A stretch of DNA of 64,000 nt from Porodaedalea pini (Eukaryota > Basidiomycota > Agaricomycetes > Hymenochaetales > Hymenochaetaceae). Below, piece after piece: positions 1-12,069 of this stretch. The notes under the pieces were generated by a model. That model did no database searches, was not told the origin of the DNA, and saw only the letters and a program-made list of their open reading frames with translations. The stretch's first letter is position 1, and each line of letters opens with the position of its first letter. The translations under genes and the position numbers were made by a program. The stretch lies in NCBI GenBank assembly GCA_002794775.1, contig NBAY01000016.1, positions 186,001-250,000 of the forward strand, in the 5' to 3' direction.

Positions 1-611
1 AACAGATTCCAGGAAGAGGTGCATATATGCTCGGCATCGTTCGCGATGGTGAGTACGTTTTGCAACAGCACTTGAAACTATTAGTTATATGTTGACTAGG
101 CCAACTACATCTCCACCCGATTAGCCAGACCCATCAGCTTCGACCCACCCTAACATACATGGATGTACTCAGTCGCAAAAGTCGGCGGACGAGAGTCGGT
201 GCTGATGACGATGACGATTCGGATGACGGGCCCCCTCCCGATCCAGACGACCCGAATCCTCCAGCGCCTGTTAAAAAGGAGCCGAAGCCAACAGGCGAAA
301 CAAGAGAAGTGACAGTATCCGTCAGGAAAACGGAGGACAAGGGTGCACAGTCACTTACGGGCGGACTCACCGCAGCACGTCGCGAAATGCTTCACACATT
401 ACGAGTCGAAGAGGAAGAGCCTTGGGAAGACTTCGAGTATTGTGACGGAGAGGTTCGCTCGAGATATCTGTACTCATTTACTTGCCCTGACCATTGTCCT
501 CAGACTGAAGAAGCTCAAGAGGCCTTTGACGCCGTTTTTTCCAAGTCAGACGATAAGCTTGTGTGCAAGTCAGATTTTCCTTCTTTTTTGAAAAACATTC
601 CCGGATTGTGA
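1..611 (+). CDS. RPC37: RNA polymerase III subunit RPC5/Rpc37, 3' part
   Basis: This is the C-terminal part of the Pol III subunit that pairs with RPC4/Rpc53 and acts in initiation, termination and reinitiation. Exon 1 is cut by the window edge and ends at 48. An intron with GTGAGT...CTAG borders occupies 49-99, and the last exon is 100-611. Splicing gives RDGQLHLHPI, then LRPTLTYMD, the hallmark of the Sin-like/RPC5 family (a conserved leucine/histidine strand followed by an LRP..xYxD motif). An acidic stretch follows, then a conserved EEPWEDFEY segment that matches the family's 'EEPW' region. The stop at 609-611 follows FLKNIPGL. The gene is convergent with the minus-strand membrane protein, whose stop codon is 115 bp away. 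Family identity rests on motif memory, not on a search. Confidence 0.8.
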
Positions 612-726
612 TGGCAAGACGTATTACAGTGGGAAGAATGAATGTGCAGAAGTACAAAGATGTGCTTAGACGTAGTAAGTACAGGAATACACAAACAAAG
701 GATGATCTTCCGTACAGATGGATTTG

Positions 727-3010
727 TTATCTGGTCTCTTCCAAATAAAAAAGGGATCGTGGGCGGGAACTGGTGTCAGAATACTTTGAGACTGAATCAC
801 GAGAAAGCGATTCCGTGCGTCCTGCGAAGAACAAATCCTGGTTTCCCCCCTGACCTGAAGGCAAGACTGGCGCATCAGGAAGCAGGGACTCTGTCCTAGT
901 CGAAGGAGACAGTTCTTCGGGAGCTAGCCTGCCGTCGTACTCTAAACTATCCGTATTCGTACCCTTGCCCGAAGATGCGCCGATGAACTCGAAGTCCTCG
1001 AATGGATTTTCAGAAGGATTCGGAACGTCCTTCGAAGATCCTTCCTGCACATCTCGTGGTCCAATATTTTCATCCGCGACAGCTAGCGAAGCAGCTGCCG
1101 AGCGCGTTCTCCATGGGTTGGAGGCAACACTGGCGGACGATAAACCTTGTCGTACTTCACCATTGGTGGCTTTCTCGACATGATAAAGTGGATCCCATGT
1201 CGATGGGTGCTGAAGGAGAGCCTCGCGCTCATGTCGCTCTACGACGCGTCCGAAGCTGTGGATGACCAAGAGCGAAAGAATACCCCCTGAATGTTTTGTT
1301 AGGCTGGAGTGTATGCGAAGTTGAAGAAGGCGTACAGTATGCGCCAATAAAGACTTCTTGATCCGTACGTAAACGTGCGAATGCACCTACGAGTCCCAGG
1401 ATTATTGCGATGACATTGAACAACGTGATTAATGCCGTATGAGCCAGCTGCGAACCTTTAAGCACATGTACGAGGGAAGCGCTGGTGATTCACATACTTC
1501 ATTTCGCATGACTTCTCGAAATAACCTCATGCGGTTCATCAGTGGACCCAAACTCCACGCTTTGGAAGGCGTCGAGGACTGCGCCCGAGAGGTGATGCTG
1601 AAACGTGGGGTCTCTGTATTGTCTTGGAAATGGACGACAGACGGTTTTGAACGATGCTGGCGCTGAGAGGCGACCAGGGTCGTTTCAGACCCCTTACGCT
1701 TAGCATTTTCCGGAGACGCGTTATCCTTCATCCATGCGTCTACCAGATAACGCATATTGCCAACAAAGCCTTGGTCGTCAACGACGTGCCATGTCGAGGC
1801 GCGAGATTGTTGTACGTCCGAGTGATTCGCATGAGTTTCTGGAACATAATCCCACCATCCGCGCGGCCGCGTCGCGGCCGAGCCCTCTTTCTCAGCTGGT
1901 GCCGGAGGAGCATGTCCAGAGAGGTGGATAGATATACGACCTTGAGCACCAGAGAGTTTTTCCGACTTCCATAGGGCATAAATAACTACGGTAGCAACCA
2001 ATCAATATTACAATATAATAAGCACAGCGACTCATGACTCACAGCACGAGCAAATGAACAGCGCGATTAAGAAACGCACGACTGTTGAAAGCGAGAAGAG
2101 AACGGAATCTTTGGTTATGACGCAGGTTACTGTTGAAGCAAGTATGTCTACCACTTATTCCTTGAATTGATATATTATGGGCTCACAGGACAGTCTGCGG
2201 GATACATCAAGCTTCGCAAGGTCAAGGAAGACCATAGTGGAGGATGCAACTTGTAATATAACAATTACAGCAAGCACGGCTTTCGAATCGTTCAGGCATC
2301 TATATGCTTTGACTCCGAGAATACCAGAAAGCTAAGGTGATTTAGTCCTTGGCTCCTTGTATTTTAGTGGCACGCTCACAAGTATCGCAGAAGATAGCTC
2401 TGTTAAAATACCTCCGGCAACAAGAGCTCTGTGGATTGCGTTAGCCAGTGGGATGCGAGTGAACAGTTGAATCCACGTACTTTCGACAGTTGATTTCTGC
2501 GGCGATGACAGTTGAAGCCGTAAGCATAAAAGACACGACACCGCACACTTGGCTGAATAACAGCGCATAGAAGAGGCCTTTGTACTTGACTCGTCCGCGA
2601 CGGATATAGTCAGCTGAAATGATGCAATTTGTCATAAAGAGCATAAGCATCATCCCGGAAAACAGGAGAATCCAGTCCCCATGACGGACTTCAGAGATGA
2701 ATGGAGAAGCTACGAGAGACCCGTCGGGAAATGAGGAATATGACATGCTGAATTGCGCTATAGGCGTCGCGGTGTAGAAGCTCGAGTAATCTGGTATGAG
2801 CGCTTGTGTCGAAATTTTCAAGAGCACCTCGTTCGGTGTAGCAGAGCATGAATCATCCTGTGACCTCGGGAGGAGAGCTGGAGGCTGAGTTACAGAGGAG
2901 GAAGGAATAGCAGAGCCTGGACTAGATGAAAGTGTCGGAGGAAGAGCATTAAGTTGGCTGCCTGTTCGTGAAGGAAAGGGGCATGCAGACGCGCCCGGCG
3001 CCTTCGACAT
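727..3010 (-). CDS. Polytopic membrane protein (about 6-7 helices), uncharacterised
   Basis: Seven exons join in one frame: 2481-3010, 2380-2428, 2187-2331, 2043-2147, 1498-1985, 1369-1447 and 727-1286, read on the minus strand. They give 651 aa. Introns are 39-82 bp with GT-AG ends. The N-terminal ~110 residues are Ser/Pro-rich. Hydrophobic helices follow at about residues 113-136, 144-170, 178-200, 212-232 and 250-285, and a sixth at about 440-462 is preceded by a long polar loop of about 155 residues. A hydrophilic tail of about 185 residues completes the protein. I do not recognise the family. The topology suggests a plasma-membrane receptor or sensor, but no ligand or G-protein motif is visible. 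At first sight the locus looks like two genes, but the 48-bp intron at 2332-2379 joins them without breaking frame. It is divergent from FAP7, with 355 bp between start codons. Confidence 0.7.
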
Positions 3011-3365
3011 GACTTGCTGCGTGGCTTCGGTGCGTGTTGAGATATCGAGAGATCCGGCGAGCCAGCACCTTGGAGAGAGCTAGTCGACGCGAAGGAGGAC
3101 GTTGTTGCACTCAGTCAAGTGAGCAGACGGCATAACGGACAAATGTGCATTGGGGATTTCAGGGTACATATGGGGACTGTTGCTGGTGCAACGCGCGACG
3201 GGCCGTCGACATGAGAGACCAGGAGAAGAAGCTAACGAGCGGCAGAAACACTTGGCAATCAAGAGCACGTGTTAAGTCGACGATCATCAAAAAGTCTAAA
3301 AGTACCCGCTTACATCAGGAAGCATTTTTCCGTCACGCCACAAGGTATGCTTAACACCGGCCAGC
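3011..3365. promoter_or_regulatory. Divergent intergenic region (membrane protein / FAP7)
   Basis: This 355-bp stretch separates two start codons facing outward and must hold both promoters. Short open frames exist on both strands, but none extends a neighbouring protein. I see no clear TATA box or repeat. Confidence 0.4.
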
Positions 3366-4047
3366 ATGGACACAGACCAGAAGCCCAGACAGACTCCAGT
3401 CATCCTCATCACAGGAACACCCGGTACTGGAAAGTCAACGCATGCCCAGCTCTTAGCCCAACAATCACCTGTTCCTCTGCAACACATCAACGTCGGCGAT
3501 CTCGTCAAGGACAAGGCACTACACGAAGGCTTCGACGAAGAATGGCAGTCGTACACGGTCGATGAAGACAAAGTAGGCCTTCTGATTCACTAAAGATGAC
3601 GATCCTGTATTTTACTCATCTCCGCAGCTATTGGATGAGCTTGAACCGGTTGCATCCGCGGGCGGCATCATCCTGGACTGGCATACATGCGATGTGTTCC
3701 CAGAGCGATGGATTGATCTAGTCGTCGTTCTCCGATGTGACCATACTCAACTCTGGGAACGGTTAGAAAAGAGGTCAGCTGCGTTTCGTTTCATCATTAC
3801 TACCCTGCACATTTCATAATAAACCGTTACGATCAGGAAGTACCCTCTGAAGAAAATACAGGAAAACAATGAGGCAGAGATCATGCAAACTGTGCTCGAC
3901 GACGCAAGAGGATCATATGCCCAGGAGATTGTCATTGAATTGAAGAGCGAAACAACAGAAGATTTGGAAAGTAATGTCGACCGTCTCGTGCAATGGGTGC
4001 GGGCATGGCGGAGCGATCGCGGTTTCAAGGATGACGCCGGGCCGTGA
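3366..4047 (+). CDS. FAP7: Adenylate kinase 6 / Fap7, small-subunit ribosome assembly factor
   Basis: Exons 3366-3572, 3628-3773 and 3837-4047 encode 187 aa, close to human AK6 (172) and yeast Fap7 (about 197). The P-loop GTPGTGKS lies near residue 18. The NMP-binding region follows as INVGDLVKD, and the acidic FDEEWQSY segment comes just before intron 1. The family's Walker-B-like DWHTCDVFPE occurs after a conserved GGIILDWH strand. In known members this nuclear ATPase/AMP kinase binds Rps14/uS11 and drives cleavage of 20S pre-rRNA. Introns of 55 and 63 bp have GTAGGC and GTCAGC donors. The second intron has the branch-like TAATAAAC. No lesion is seen. Identification is confident because the signature motifs appear in the right order and length. 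Confidence 0.92.
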
Positions 4048-4348
4048 TCATTGTCTTTTAATCATGTCAATCTGTTGCATGACTTAGGAGACAGTGAAAG
4101 CGATTTTTAGATATTTTTGACTGCGATTTTTGACATTCTTCAAACAACGAAGGCGAAAAATGTTGTACAACATACAAACAGAAAGTGTCCTAAAGAAGCT
4201 ATCTGTGAAAAGCTTATTGCTCCATTCACGGGAAAGAATCCGCCTGCCGTAACGTCGCTCGTGGCCATGACTGCTGTGATAGTTGTAGTGACAACTCCCC
4301 TAAATCGTGTGAACATCAGTGAGTGAACTGGAAGTGGGAAATGTCGGT
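4048..4348. other. Convergent 3' region, no gene seen
   Basis: About 300 bp lie between the FAP7 stop and the stop of the minus-strand secreted protein. The sequence is AT-richer than the coding DNA and presumably holds both 3' UTRs. No ORF here extends a neighbour or shows recognisable motifs. Confidence 0.4.
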
Positions 4349-5596
4349 TTATACCCACGTGGTCGTGAAGACAGAGGTTTGTCCGGCCGTTACTGTTTCG
4401 GTCAGAGTAGCAGTTGAAAGGATCACAATCGTTGCGGTAGTTATAGGCTCGGTGGCATCGGTCACTGAGGACCCGCTGGGCTCTATGGTCCATTGAGTAG
4501 GCAAGCCTGTCACCCCAACAGTAATTGTTGGCGCTGTTCCACCCGACGGTGCTGAGGTAGCGAGTCCTGATTCAGGATCCAGGTAAGGATTGACGGCTGG
4601 GGCCGAGTCGGCTTGTGGCTGGTCCTGAAGTGTATTGGAAAGACTATCGCACTGCGATAAATCGCCGTTCTTTTCGGAATTGTCGACCGTGACGTCGAGG
4701 GGTGTGATGGAATAGAAGGCCTGAGAAGATGCATACTGGTAAAACAAGGCTGCTTCTTGCAGAATAATAAACGCGCCAGACCTCGTTATTTATGTGCGAG
4801 GCTTCGTAGTAAGTGAGCTAACCACTGACACATTAGAAACTATCTATTAATCTCAACCTAGATAACTCACATTATACACCCCTGGGGACATGCATGGAGG
4901 CAAGGGCCAGTTCAAATGCTTCACTGTACTTCCAGGTTCCTGTGTCAAGATACTTGTTCCATTTGATACTGTGAAATTCGAGCCAGTCTGCGCAGAGACA
5001 AGGAATATTTCCAATGAATCATAGCGCGTTGATGCACCAGAACCCGGAATAAACACGCTCTGATCGATTTTTCCGTCTCCAGACAGCTGCACAGGAAAAT
5101 AGTTGAGATAGATTGGCCGACATCCGCGCATCTTTATATAACGTGCGACGTACATCAACAGCGATGACAAGATTGCTCCCTGCATGTTGGGGACTTCAAA
5201 AATATGTCAGCTTCTTCTCCATGTCTCGCAGCCACGATCTCAAATCACTGACCTCCCTGGTGATGGTGCGTCACTTATAACGAGGCCTTTCGTGAAGTAC
5301 TGCCCATTACTGGAGAAAGCCTGGCCATTGGCTAATATGGGCATGCAAAGCAGTGCCCACGCCACGAAGAGACCATAGGAATAAAGAGCGGCGATAAATG
5401 AGCGTGTCAGCGCCCCAACACGTTCAGTGGTAGAGCAATTTTTAGTAGACGATCCACGGGAGCTGCCAGTGAGCATTGTAGCCGCTGTTCCCATGAAGGA
5501 TTGGAAAGAGGTACACAGATGCTCCCTCAAGCCGGTCGCTGAAGGGGAATTTATGAGTGAGGGAAAGGAGACGTAAGCTAACACTCGCAATCTCAC
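4349..5596 (-). CDS. Secreted or membrane-anchored fungal protein with Ser/Thr-rich tail
   Basis: Four exons join in frame: 5253-5596, 5154-5193, 4858-5086 and 4349-4755, giving up to 339 aa. A hydrophobic segment (LFVAWALLCMPILANGQA) near residue 75 looks like a signal peptide or anchor. If translation starts at the internal ATG at 5494, it lies near residue 40. Exons 1 and 2 join as SDAPSPGSPQHAGSNL, then VDLSGDGK, a pattern typical of a fungal extracellular family of unknown function. Asn-X-Ser/Thr sites occur in the ectodomain, for example NFTVSNGT. The C-terminal 90 residues are rich in Thr, Ser and Pro, with no hydrophobic GPI tail. The last intron (4756-4857) has a weak GTTGAG donor, chosen because it alone closes the frame into AFYSITPL. 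The start codon is uncertain. Its start codon lies 194 bp from that of cyclin H. Confidence 0.68.
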
Positions 5597-5790
5597 CGAC
5601 GCATCTCTATTCCCGCCATGACCGACTCGGCGTCTTTAAAGTTTTAGAGCACGACGGTTGGCAACAGGATCAGTTTGCTCTCCTTTCAATATATAGTGCA
5701 GCTGCCTTTTATGGTATGTGCCTGTGATCGACACGATGCCTCACCGCGAAGGTGCGCTCACTGGTTGCAGATGCACGATAAACGGCGACC

Positions 5791-6997
5791 ATGGCTGTTC
5801 TGCCCATTACCTCAGAGCCTGACGACACGCAAATGAGCTCTCGTAAACCTATCTATGAGGGAAGCACGCAATTCAAACACTGGAGATATTCTGTTGAACA
5901 GCTACGAGACGTTCGCTCATCGCTGAACGCGGCAGCGGTGAATGCCATCAAGACCGCATTCGAGGTCGATTTGGTATGCTTCCTAGTAAGGAGTATCGCT
6001 CGAACAAGACTGACCCGTATGCCTAGCCTGGATCATCAGCAAATGTATCTTTTCTGTCTCCGGAAGAAGAATATCTTTTGGTCAAGCTGTACATTGGAAA
6101 AGTCGGGCAACTATGTGGCCATTTTCGCTTTCCAGAAGAGGTGGAAGCCACTGCGATTTCGTATCTCAAGCGCTTTTATCTGAAGAACACAGTGATGGAC
6201 TGGCATCCAAAAAACGTTATGTAAGTCTCGGTCAACTTTTTCAGAGGTGTTCTGACAGCACCCAAAGGCTAACAGCTTTATTCCTGGCCACAAAAACGAC
6301 CAATAATCCTATATCGCTTGAGGCGTACACGACTAACATACCAAAAACGACACCATCAGACGTCCTTGATCTTGAGTTCCTTGTTGCGCAGAGTCTAAAT
6401 TTCGAGTTCAGCGTCTGGCATGCCCACAGAGCCCTTTGGGGCATATACCTTGATATTCAGGTCAGTCATGAGGAATCATGCGTCCTTTACGATGCTACTA
6501 ACTTGCGGACTCAGAATCTTCCAGATACCTCACTCGACAATTTGCAAGAAACGTATCGTTCCGCCGTTAAGCACGTTCGCATTTCAAGGTTCACAGATGC
6601 GGAACTTGTGTACACACCCTCTCAGATCGCCTTAGCAGCGTTCTCGATGGCATCTCCAGATCTTGCTGCCTCTTGGGCTCACTCGAAAGGCGCAGAGTCG
6701 ATATTATCAATTGTCAAGGATATCGAAGAAATGATCGCCCGAGATGGCACGGGACCCGATGTGGAGAAAGTGAGAGATGTGGACAAGCGACTTCGTCTAT
6801 GCAAGAACCCGGAGAAAGTGGTTGGAAGCAAGGCATATCTTGCAAAGAAAGTGGAACAGGAGACGAAAGAAAAGGAGAAGAGAACCAAGAAGGCGGGGGA
6901 TACGAGGCGCGCTATGGAGTCCGGCGATCCCTTCGGTGAAGAACTTGGCTCACAGAACGACCGAGATCTCTCCCTCGATGACGACGACTATGATTGA
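5791..6997 (+). CDS. CCL1: Cyclin H homolog of the TFIIH/CAK kinase
   Basis: Exons 5791-5973, 6027-6220, 6268-6460 and 6515-6997 give 350 aa; human cyclin H has 323 and yeast Ccl1 393. The N-terminal YEGSTQFKHWRYSVEQL matches the cyclin H helix that begins 'SSTQ..HW'. The first cyclin fold follows (VGQLCGHFRFPEEVEATA, YLKRFYL, MLTALFLATK), then the second fold with LDLEFLVAQSLNFE and YTPSQIALAAF. A charged C-terminus ends in a DDDD tract. In known systems this cyclin activates Cdk7/Kin28 and so phosphorylates the Pol II CTD. Intron 2 (47 bp) ends AAAG and sits inside the conserved 'VMLTALFLA' helix, which confirms the join. Confidence 0.88.
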
Positions 6998-7361
6998 ACT
7001 GGAGAATTTGCTGGGGTGTACTTTTTTGTATCCTGGGCGTTTGATCAACCTCAGGCTTCTTTTTCAAGGCCGAACTTTCCTTGGGGATAATCATTTTGTA
7101 TTTTAGCTTATCAACTTAGCGGTCTATTTCTTGCCATTGATACTTTATGCAGCACTGCAGTCTTGTTTTTCTCAACTGTTTTGATGCTAGTGATGAATTG
7201 CATGTTCAGTCTAGCGTAAGAAAGGCGATGGGCGGTGTCAGATGCCGTGGGAAACCCGGTAGCCCATCAACTCGAGGCGCTCAACAAGTTCACCTTGGCC
7301 TCTCCTACGAGTCTTCATCACCTTCCTTCTTCCTCTTCTAACTACGCTCACCTTCTCTCAT
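6998..7361. other. Intergenic, tandem genes
   Basis: These 364 bp lie between the cyclin H stop and the GYF-protein start. The last ~60 bp before the ATG at 7362 are pyrimidine-rich (runs of CCTTCC and CTTCTTC), a frequent feature of fungal promoters. No further gene is evident. Confidence 0.4.
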
Positions 7362-10300
7362 ATGGAGGATGCAGCTGGTCCGTCTGTTGCTGAAGCTTCG
7401 GAGCAGCGACAGCAGCAGACCGACATGCCGTCGACAAATGGTCCTCCTGACCATCCCGTCTCGCCAGTGACAAGCTCGATGTGCACGGACAACAATGGCA
7501 GCATGGCTACTGTCCCGGAAGAAAGTGACGAGGTTTGGAGCGATGCACAGGAGGTCGCCGAGGTTGACGAAGACCTTGAGGCAGCCCGGCGAGAGATCGA
7601 GGAAATCAACAGTGCCTTTGACGCCCGCGCCAACGAGCTCAGTGCGACATCGGGCTTGGGGCCTGAGCTGGACGAACTCAAAGTCGTGCATGAGGACAGT
7701 AAAGGTCCATCAGAGGTCGTGACCATTGAGGAGCCCCCGTCCTCTATAGCGAGCCCCATTGACTCATCAGAGCAAGCTGAAGCCGCCACCGCTGGTCCGC
7801 CTTCATTGGAGATGTTTTCCGTGCCTTCGTCTCCGACTGCATCGGCTTCTGTACATGCTGGAGCATCTCTCGAAGTGCCACCCTCCAGCGCGAGTGCTCG
7901 TGCTATTTCTCCTTCCCCAACTCAGTCGAGCCACGGACTAGATCGACGGCAGAGCAGGAGACGATCGACCGTTGAGGTGCGTTGCCCCGCTTCTTCTCTA
8001 TTTGTATTCTTCTAATCTTCGCCTCACTTCGACTCTTGCTTCTCATTGCTATGCTTTCGTCTATGATTAGAATCGTACCACCAATCGATTTTCAAGCCTC
8101 CTGTCTAATCTCATCCATCGTCGTCCAGAACGTGACCACCCTTCAATATCGTCAAGCAGACCCTCAGTTCGCGAAGAAGGAGAGCTGTCGCAGTCCAGAG
8201 GCGATGAATCTTCAAGAGCATCGTCACCCTCTCGTGCTATCCGATCTATTACGCCGCCCCCGTCGCTTCCAGCACCTTCGTTGCAGGAGCTTGGTTTGTC
8301 TTTGACTGCAATAACGTCTATCCTGACGCCCTCGCACTTCAGCACACCGCCGACCAGTGGGACATTTTTGAAACCACACTATCTTTTGTTGTGTCACACT
8401 CAAGGTTTGGATGTCCTGCCGCTGGTTGCGCCACCCGCGCCACAACCTTATGCCTTGGTTCGGCGTGTGAGCTTCAAGAGTGTTGTTGTTATGGAGGAGA
8501 AGGGCGTTCTGGTAGCCATTGCTGGCAGAAGAGACGGTGTGAGGGTGTACGCTCTAGAAGAGGTCAAGAAAGCTGTTGAGTGGCGCGTGGACGTTGAAAT
8601 TAGGCGTGAGAAGGACAGGCTGAAGCGTGAAGAGGCGAAGAGAGGTGCTGCAGGGGGTGTCGATAAAGTCTTTGGTGACTTGAACCCTAACACCTCACTG
8701 AACCAGAAGTCGAATAAGCCGAACCTGGTAGACTCACCTACCACTCCGACACCGCCTACTCCAGGGACCAAAAGACGAAAGTCCTCCGTTGGAACAACTT
8801 TGTCTACTGGTTCTATCCTGCCTCGGCCACGTGCTCCGACTGTAAGTCGAAAACCTAGGAGGACGTCTTCAAGAGAGGCGCAACCTACTCAGCATACATG
8901 CGATCCTCCACCGTACCAAAGTCCAGCAACTGCTCGGCCTGGCCTGGAGAATCAGTCTTCCATTATCTCGGTTACACAGACCCGCTCCCGCTCTGGCTCT
9001 ATGCAGAATGTTTTGTCCGGGAACTCTGCGCGTCGGCGCAGTGCAGTATCTGCTCCGCGCGAGGATGAAAAGGGCGACTGGGAGCATTACTCGAGTGACG
9101 ATGAAGCTATCAATATGGCCACTGCCGGTCCTAGCGGAAGTGCAGCTCTTGATGAACGGACAAGTTCCATGGCAGCCGGAAGCCCCTCAACTGGCCATTC
9201 TGGATTGGCAGGGGATGGAGTTCAGACATCGAGTTCTTTGGATATTCCGAGTTTGGCTGAATCTCGACGCCATTCACAAACGTCCTCGTCTCCAACGATG
9301 ACTCGGCGCGGGAGACCAGCACAACTAGATCTCACTTTATCTCGAACTCCGACAGCCACAGGTGGTGTATCGCGGCCGCCTCCATCGCCAACCCCGTCTG
9401 TTTGGACTTTGCGTCAAGCACTGGCAGCTGTACCGCCTGATGAAGACCGCTCGAGGTCTACTACATCCGATATGGACGGCGAAGACGATGACGACGACGG
9501 TGACGCTCAACCGATCAGCTTTGCTCAGGCTCTTATGGAGAGCCGACTACCAGGCCTCCCTCCGCCTGGCTCGCAGCAACCTCAAGAGCCCATATTCATT
9601 ACCCCGCGGGATCCTGCAGAACCCCAGAGTCCTCGCGAAACTGTGTCTGATGCGCATACAATGGGAACGATGGATAGTAGTCGCGTGTCTCGAAGTTCGC
9701 GACGCCGATGGTCAGTCTTAGATGGTGTTTTCTCGCAGTCAGGCAGTAACGAGTCGATGCGCACTACGTCTCGACCTAATACTCCTTCGACTCGGCCGCG
9801 GACGGCTGGAGAGTCGATCAGCGAGCGTCCGTCGAGTGCTTTAACTCGCAGCAATTCCACCGAGGCTACCCCGTTGTTGCGGCAGGTTTCGTCGCGTGGG
9901 CATGCATCTATATCTTCTTTGTCGCGTCCGACTACGTCTAGGTCCATGCCTACCGCGCCTTCGACTCCCCCATCTGCTCCTTCTACGCCATCGCACCGTC
10001 GATTCCTTCCTCGAATTATTACAAATGCCTTGGCTGCGCGACGCTCTGATGATCAGCCTAGTCCTGGAACCAAATCATTGCCTGGAGAATCAGCAAAGTC
10101 TGGAAATGCTGCTGCGCCTTTGCCGCCTGCACCGAAGTTGGAGTACGTGAAGCTGCCTGGTACGAAGGGTGCGATTATGATAAAAGCTGTTGAAACCGCC
10201 AAGAAAAGGTACGTTATGTTGAGCATAAGCTTGGAACACATGTGTTTCTAACTTCATCGCTACGTGCAGCTTTCTTGCGATTCTTTGTGGCGAGAACGGC

Positions 10301-11931
10301 GAGAAGGTTGAGCTTTTTGCAGGGACGTACCGAACGACACTTGGTCTTTCACGAACATTCATTTTACCAGACTCGCCTCGATCTTTGGAGCTTCAGCTGC
10401 AAGGCGACGACCTTGTCGAAGTTTTCCTCGTTTTCGCTCAGAACGTATTTGGACTGGAGCCAGCAACCGTGAGGGTCCGTGAGGTCAGAGTAGGCCGAGC
10501 CGAGAGGCGTGCAGCCCGTCGCCGCGCGCGCGAAAACAGAGTAGAAGAGCTTACCAGCACAGAAGCGAATGCACCCTCATTGGGCGATGGCAATGCGACA
10601 GACGCAAATGTGAGCGTTGGTGTCACCCTGACTACTTCAGCGACATCCCAGACTTTTGATGAATCTGTTCATACACCCCCGCCTATGAGCAGGCAAGCTT
10701 CAGAGTCAAACCTCAATAGTTCTGAATCAGCGCAGCAAGCGCCTCCCAGTACGTCGCAGTCGGAGGAGTTAGCAGCTCTTGCCACGGCACATGTGGCGCC
10801 TTACACGACCTTCCAGCAACTGACATTCGCTCCGCAATTTCCTCTTGCTGTGATAGCAGATGAGTGTGTTATCCCTCCCACATACCAGTCATTCCTCGAA
10901 TACAGGGCGCTTTATGAGCCAGAGCCAGACGGTGCCAACCATCTCGACTTGGCAAATGTTCAGTTCAGTCCCCCTGGTTTACCGGTACCGCAAACTCTTC
11001 CTCCTTCTAAATGGTTCTATCGTGATCCCAAAGGTGTCGTGCAAGGTACGTGCGGAAGGAATCATCTTTCTTGCCCCTTTTAAATTCTATTTCAGGTCCT
11101 TGGAAAGCTTCGCTGATGCAAACGTGGTATAAAGATGGTCTTTTACCTCCTGATTTGCCTGTGCGTCGTGAAGAGGACATGGACTATATCCTTCTAAAGG
11201 ATTTGCGAGCTCAGAGTGTCGATCCAGCCCATCCGTTCCGCCCTCCTCCTCCACCTCTGAAGAGTTTCAGCTTCCCGTCTGAACCAGTCAAGCCGCTCTT
11301 GGAACCTATCTCTCTTTTGACGCAACATCGCCGCTACGGTCCTCCAGCTTTGTTTTTCACAACCCGTGGTGGTCACAGCACGACTGTCGTCGACTCACGT
11401 GGTCGTTCTGTCTTACGGGGCCGTTTGCACTGGAGCATCGACGAGGAAGAGGATTTTTCAGTCTACGGAAACAGACTTGGGGATGTCAAGCGTCTGGAGG
11501 CATTTGACATCGGAAAAAATGCAGTCATTGCCGCTGTCAGACAAGGCGGCTTGGAGGTGACCGACATTGCAGATGCTCTTGTAGGCCCGGGTGACATGTC
11601 GCGCTCTGTCCTTCCAAACTTCCGGCCCCATCAGTCGTGCGTCAGCAGGCGCAGTCCGTTTGTATGGAGAGTAGGCGCACCTCTATCTGCTTTTGCCACA
11701 GGCCCTGTTTGCTCTGACACGTCCTTGTCCACTGCTTCAACCGGCAAGAAACAAGGACTTGGGATCGGGAAATCACCTGCGAAAGGCGAGTTTCTGGGCA
11801 ACGCTGACGATTATGAAGGTCGTCAGCACGAAGAACTCCTGTTTCTGGGGCGCGTTGGCGAGAATGTATATTTCTGTGAACGAAGTAATGGCTCTTTCCG
11901 TATCCTACGACTTTGTCCGAACTTTACATGA
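7362..11931 (+). CDS. Large GYF-domain protein with a possible beta-propeller (CNH-like) region
   Basis: Exons 7362-7976, 8071-10208, 10270-11045 and 11096-11931 give 1454 aa. The first ~270 residues are acidic and Ser/Pro-rich. Residues ~275-390 form hydrophobic beta-rich segments (HYLLLCHTQGLDVLPLV, VVMEEKGVLVAIAGRRDG), which read like the first blades of a CNH/WD propeller. About 480 low-complexity Ser/Thr/Pro residues follow, then more propeller-like strands near 890-960 (IMIKAVETAKKSFLAILCG). A GYF signature starts near residue 1165: KWFYRDPKGVVQGPW, then MQTWYKDGLLP and LPVRR. GYF domains bind proline-rich ligands in splicing and translation-repression complexes. The C-terminus contains further strand-like segments. 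The GYF assignment is firm. The CNH reading is inference. Confidence 0.8.
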
Positions 11932-12069
11932 ATCATGACATTCGTCCACATGCACAGCTCATACATATTATCTATTTTGCATCTCGTTCGTATATACCCT
12001 CACTGGTAGTTTTAGACACAATGTGTAGCTCCTACAATCTTATTTCGCGATGGCATATCTTATTACTAG

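Noticed and set aside
2332..2568. Separate small gene ending at 2332
   Set aside because: A GTGAGC...TTAG intron removes the stop and continues the same helix into the next exon in frame.
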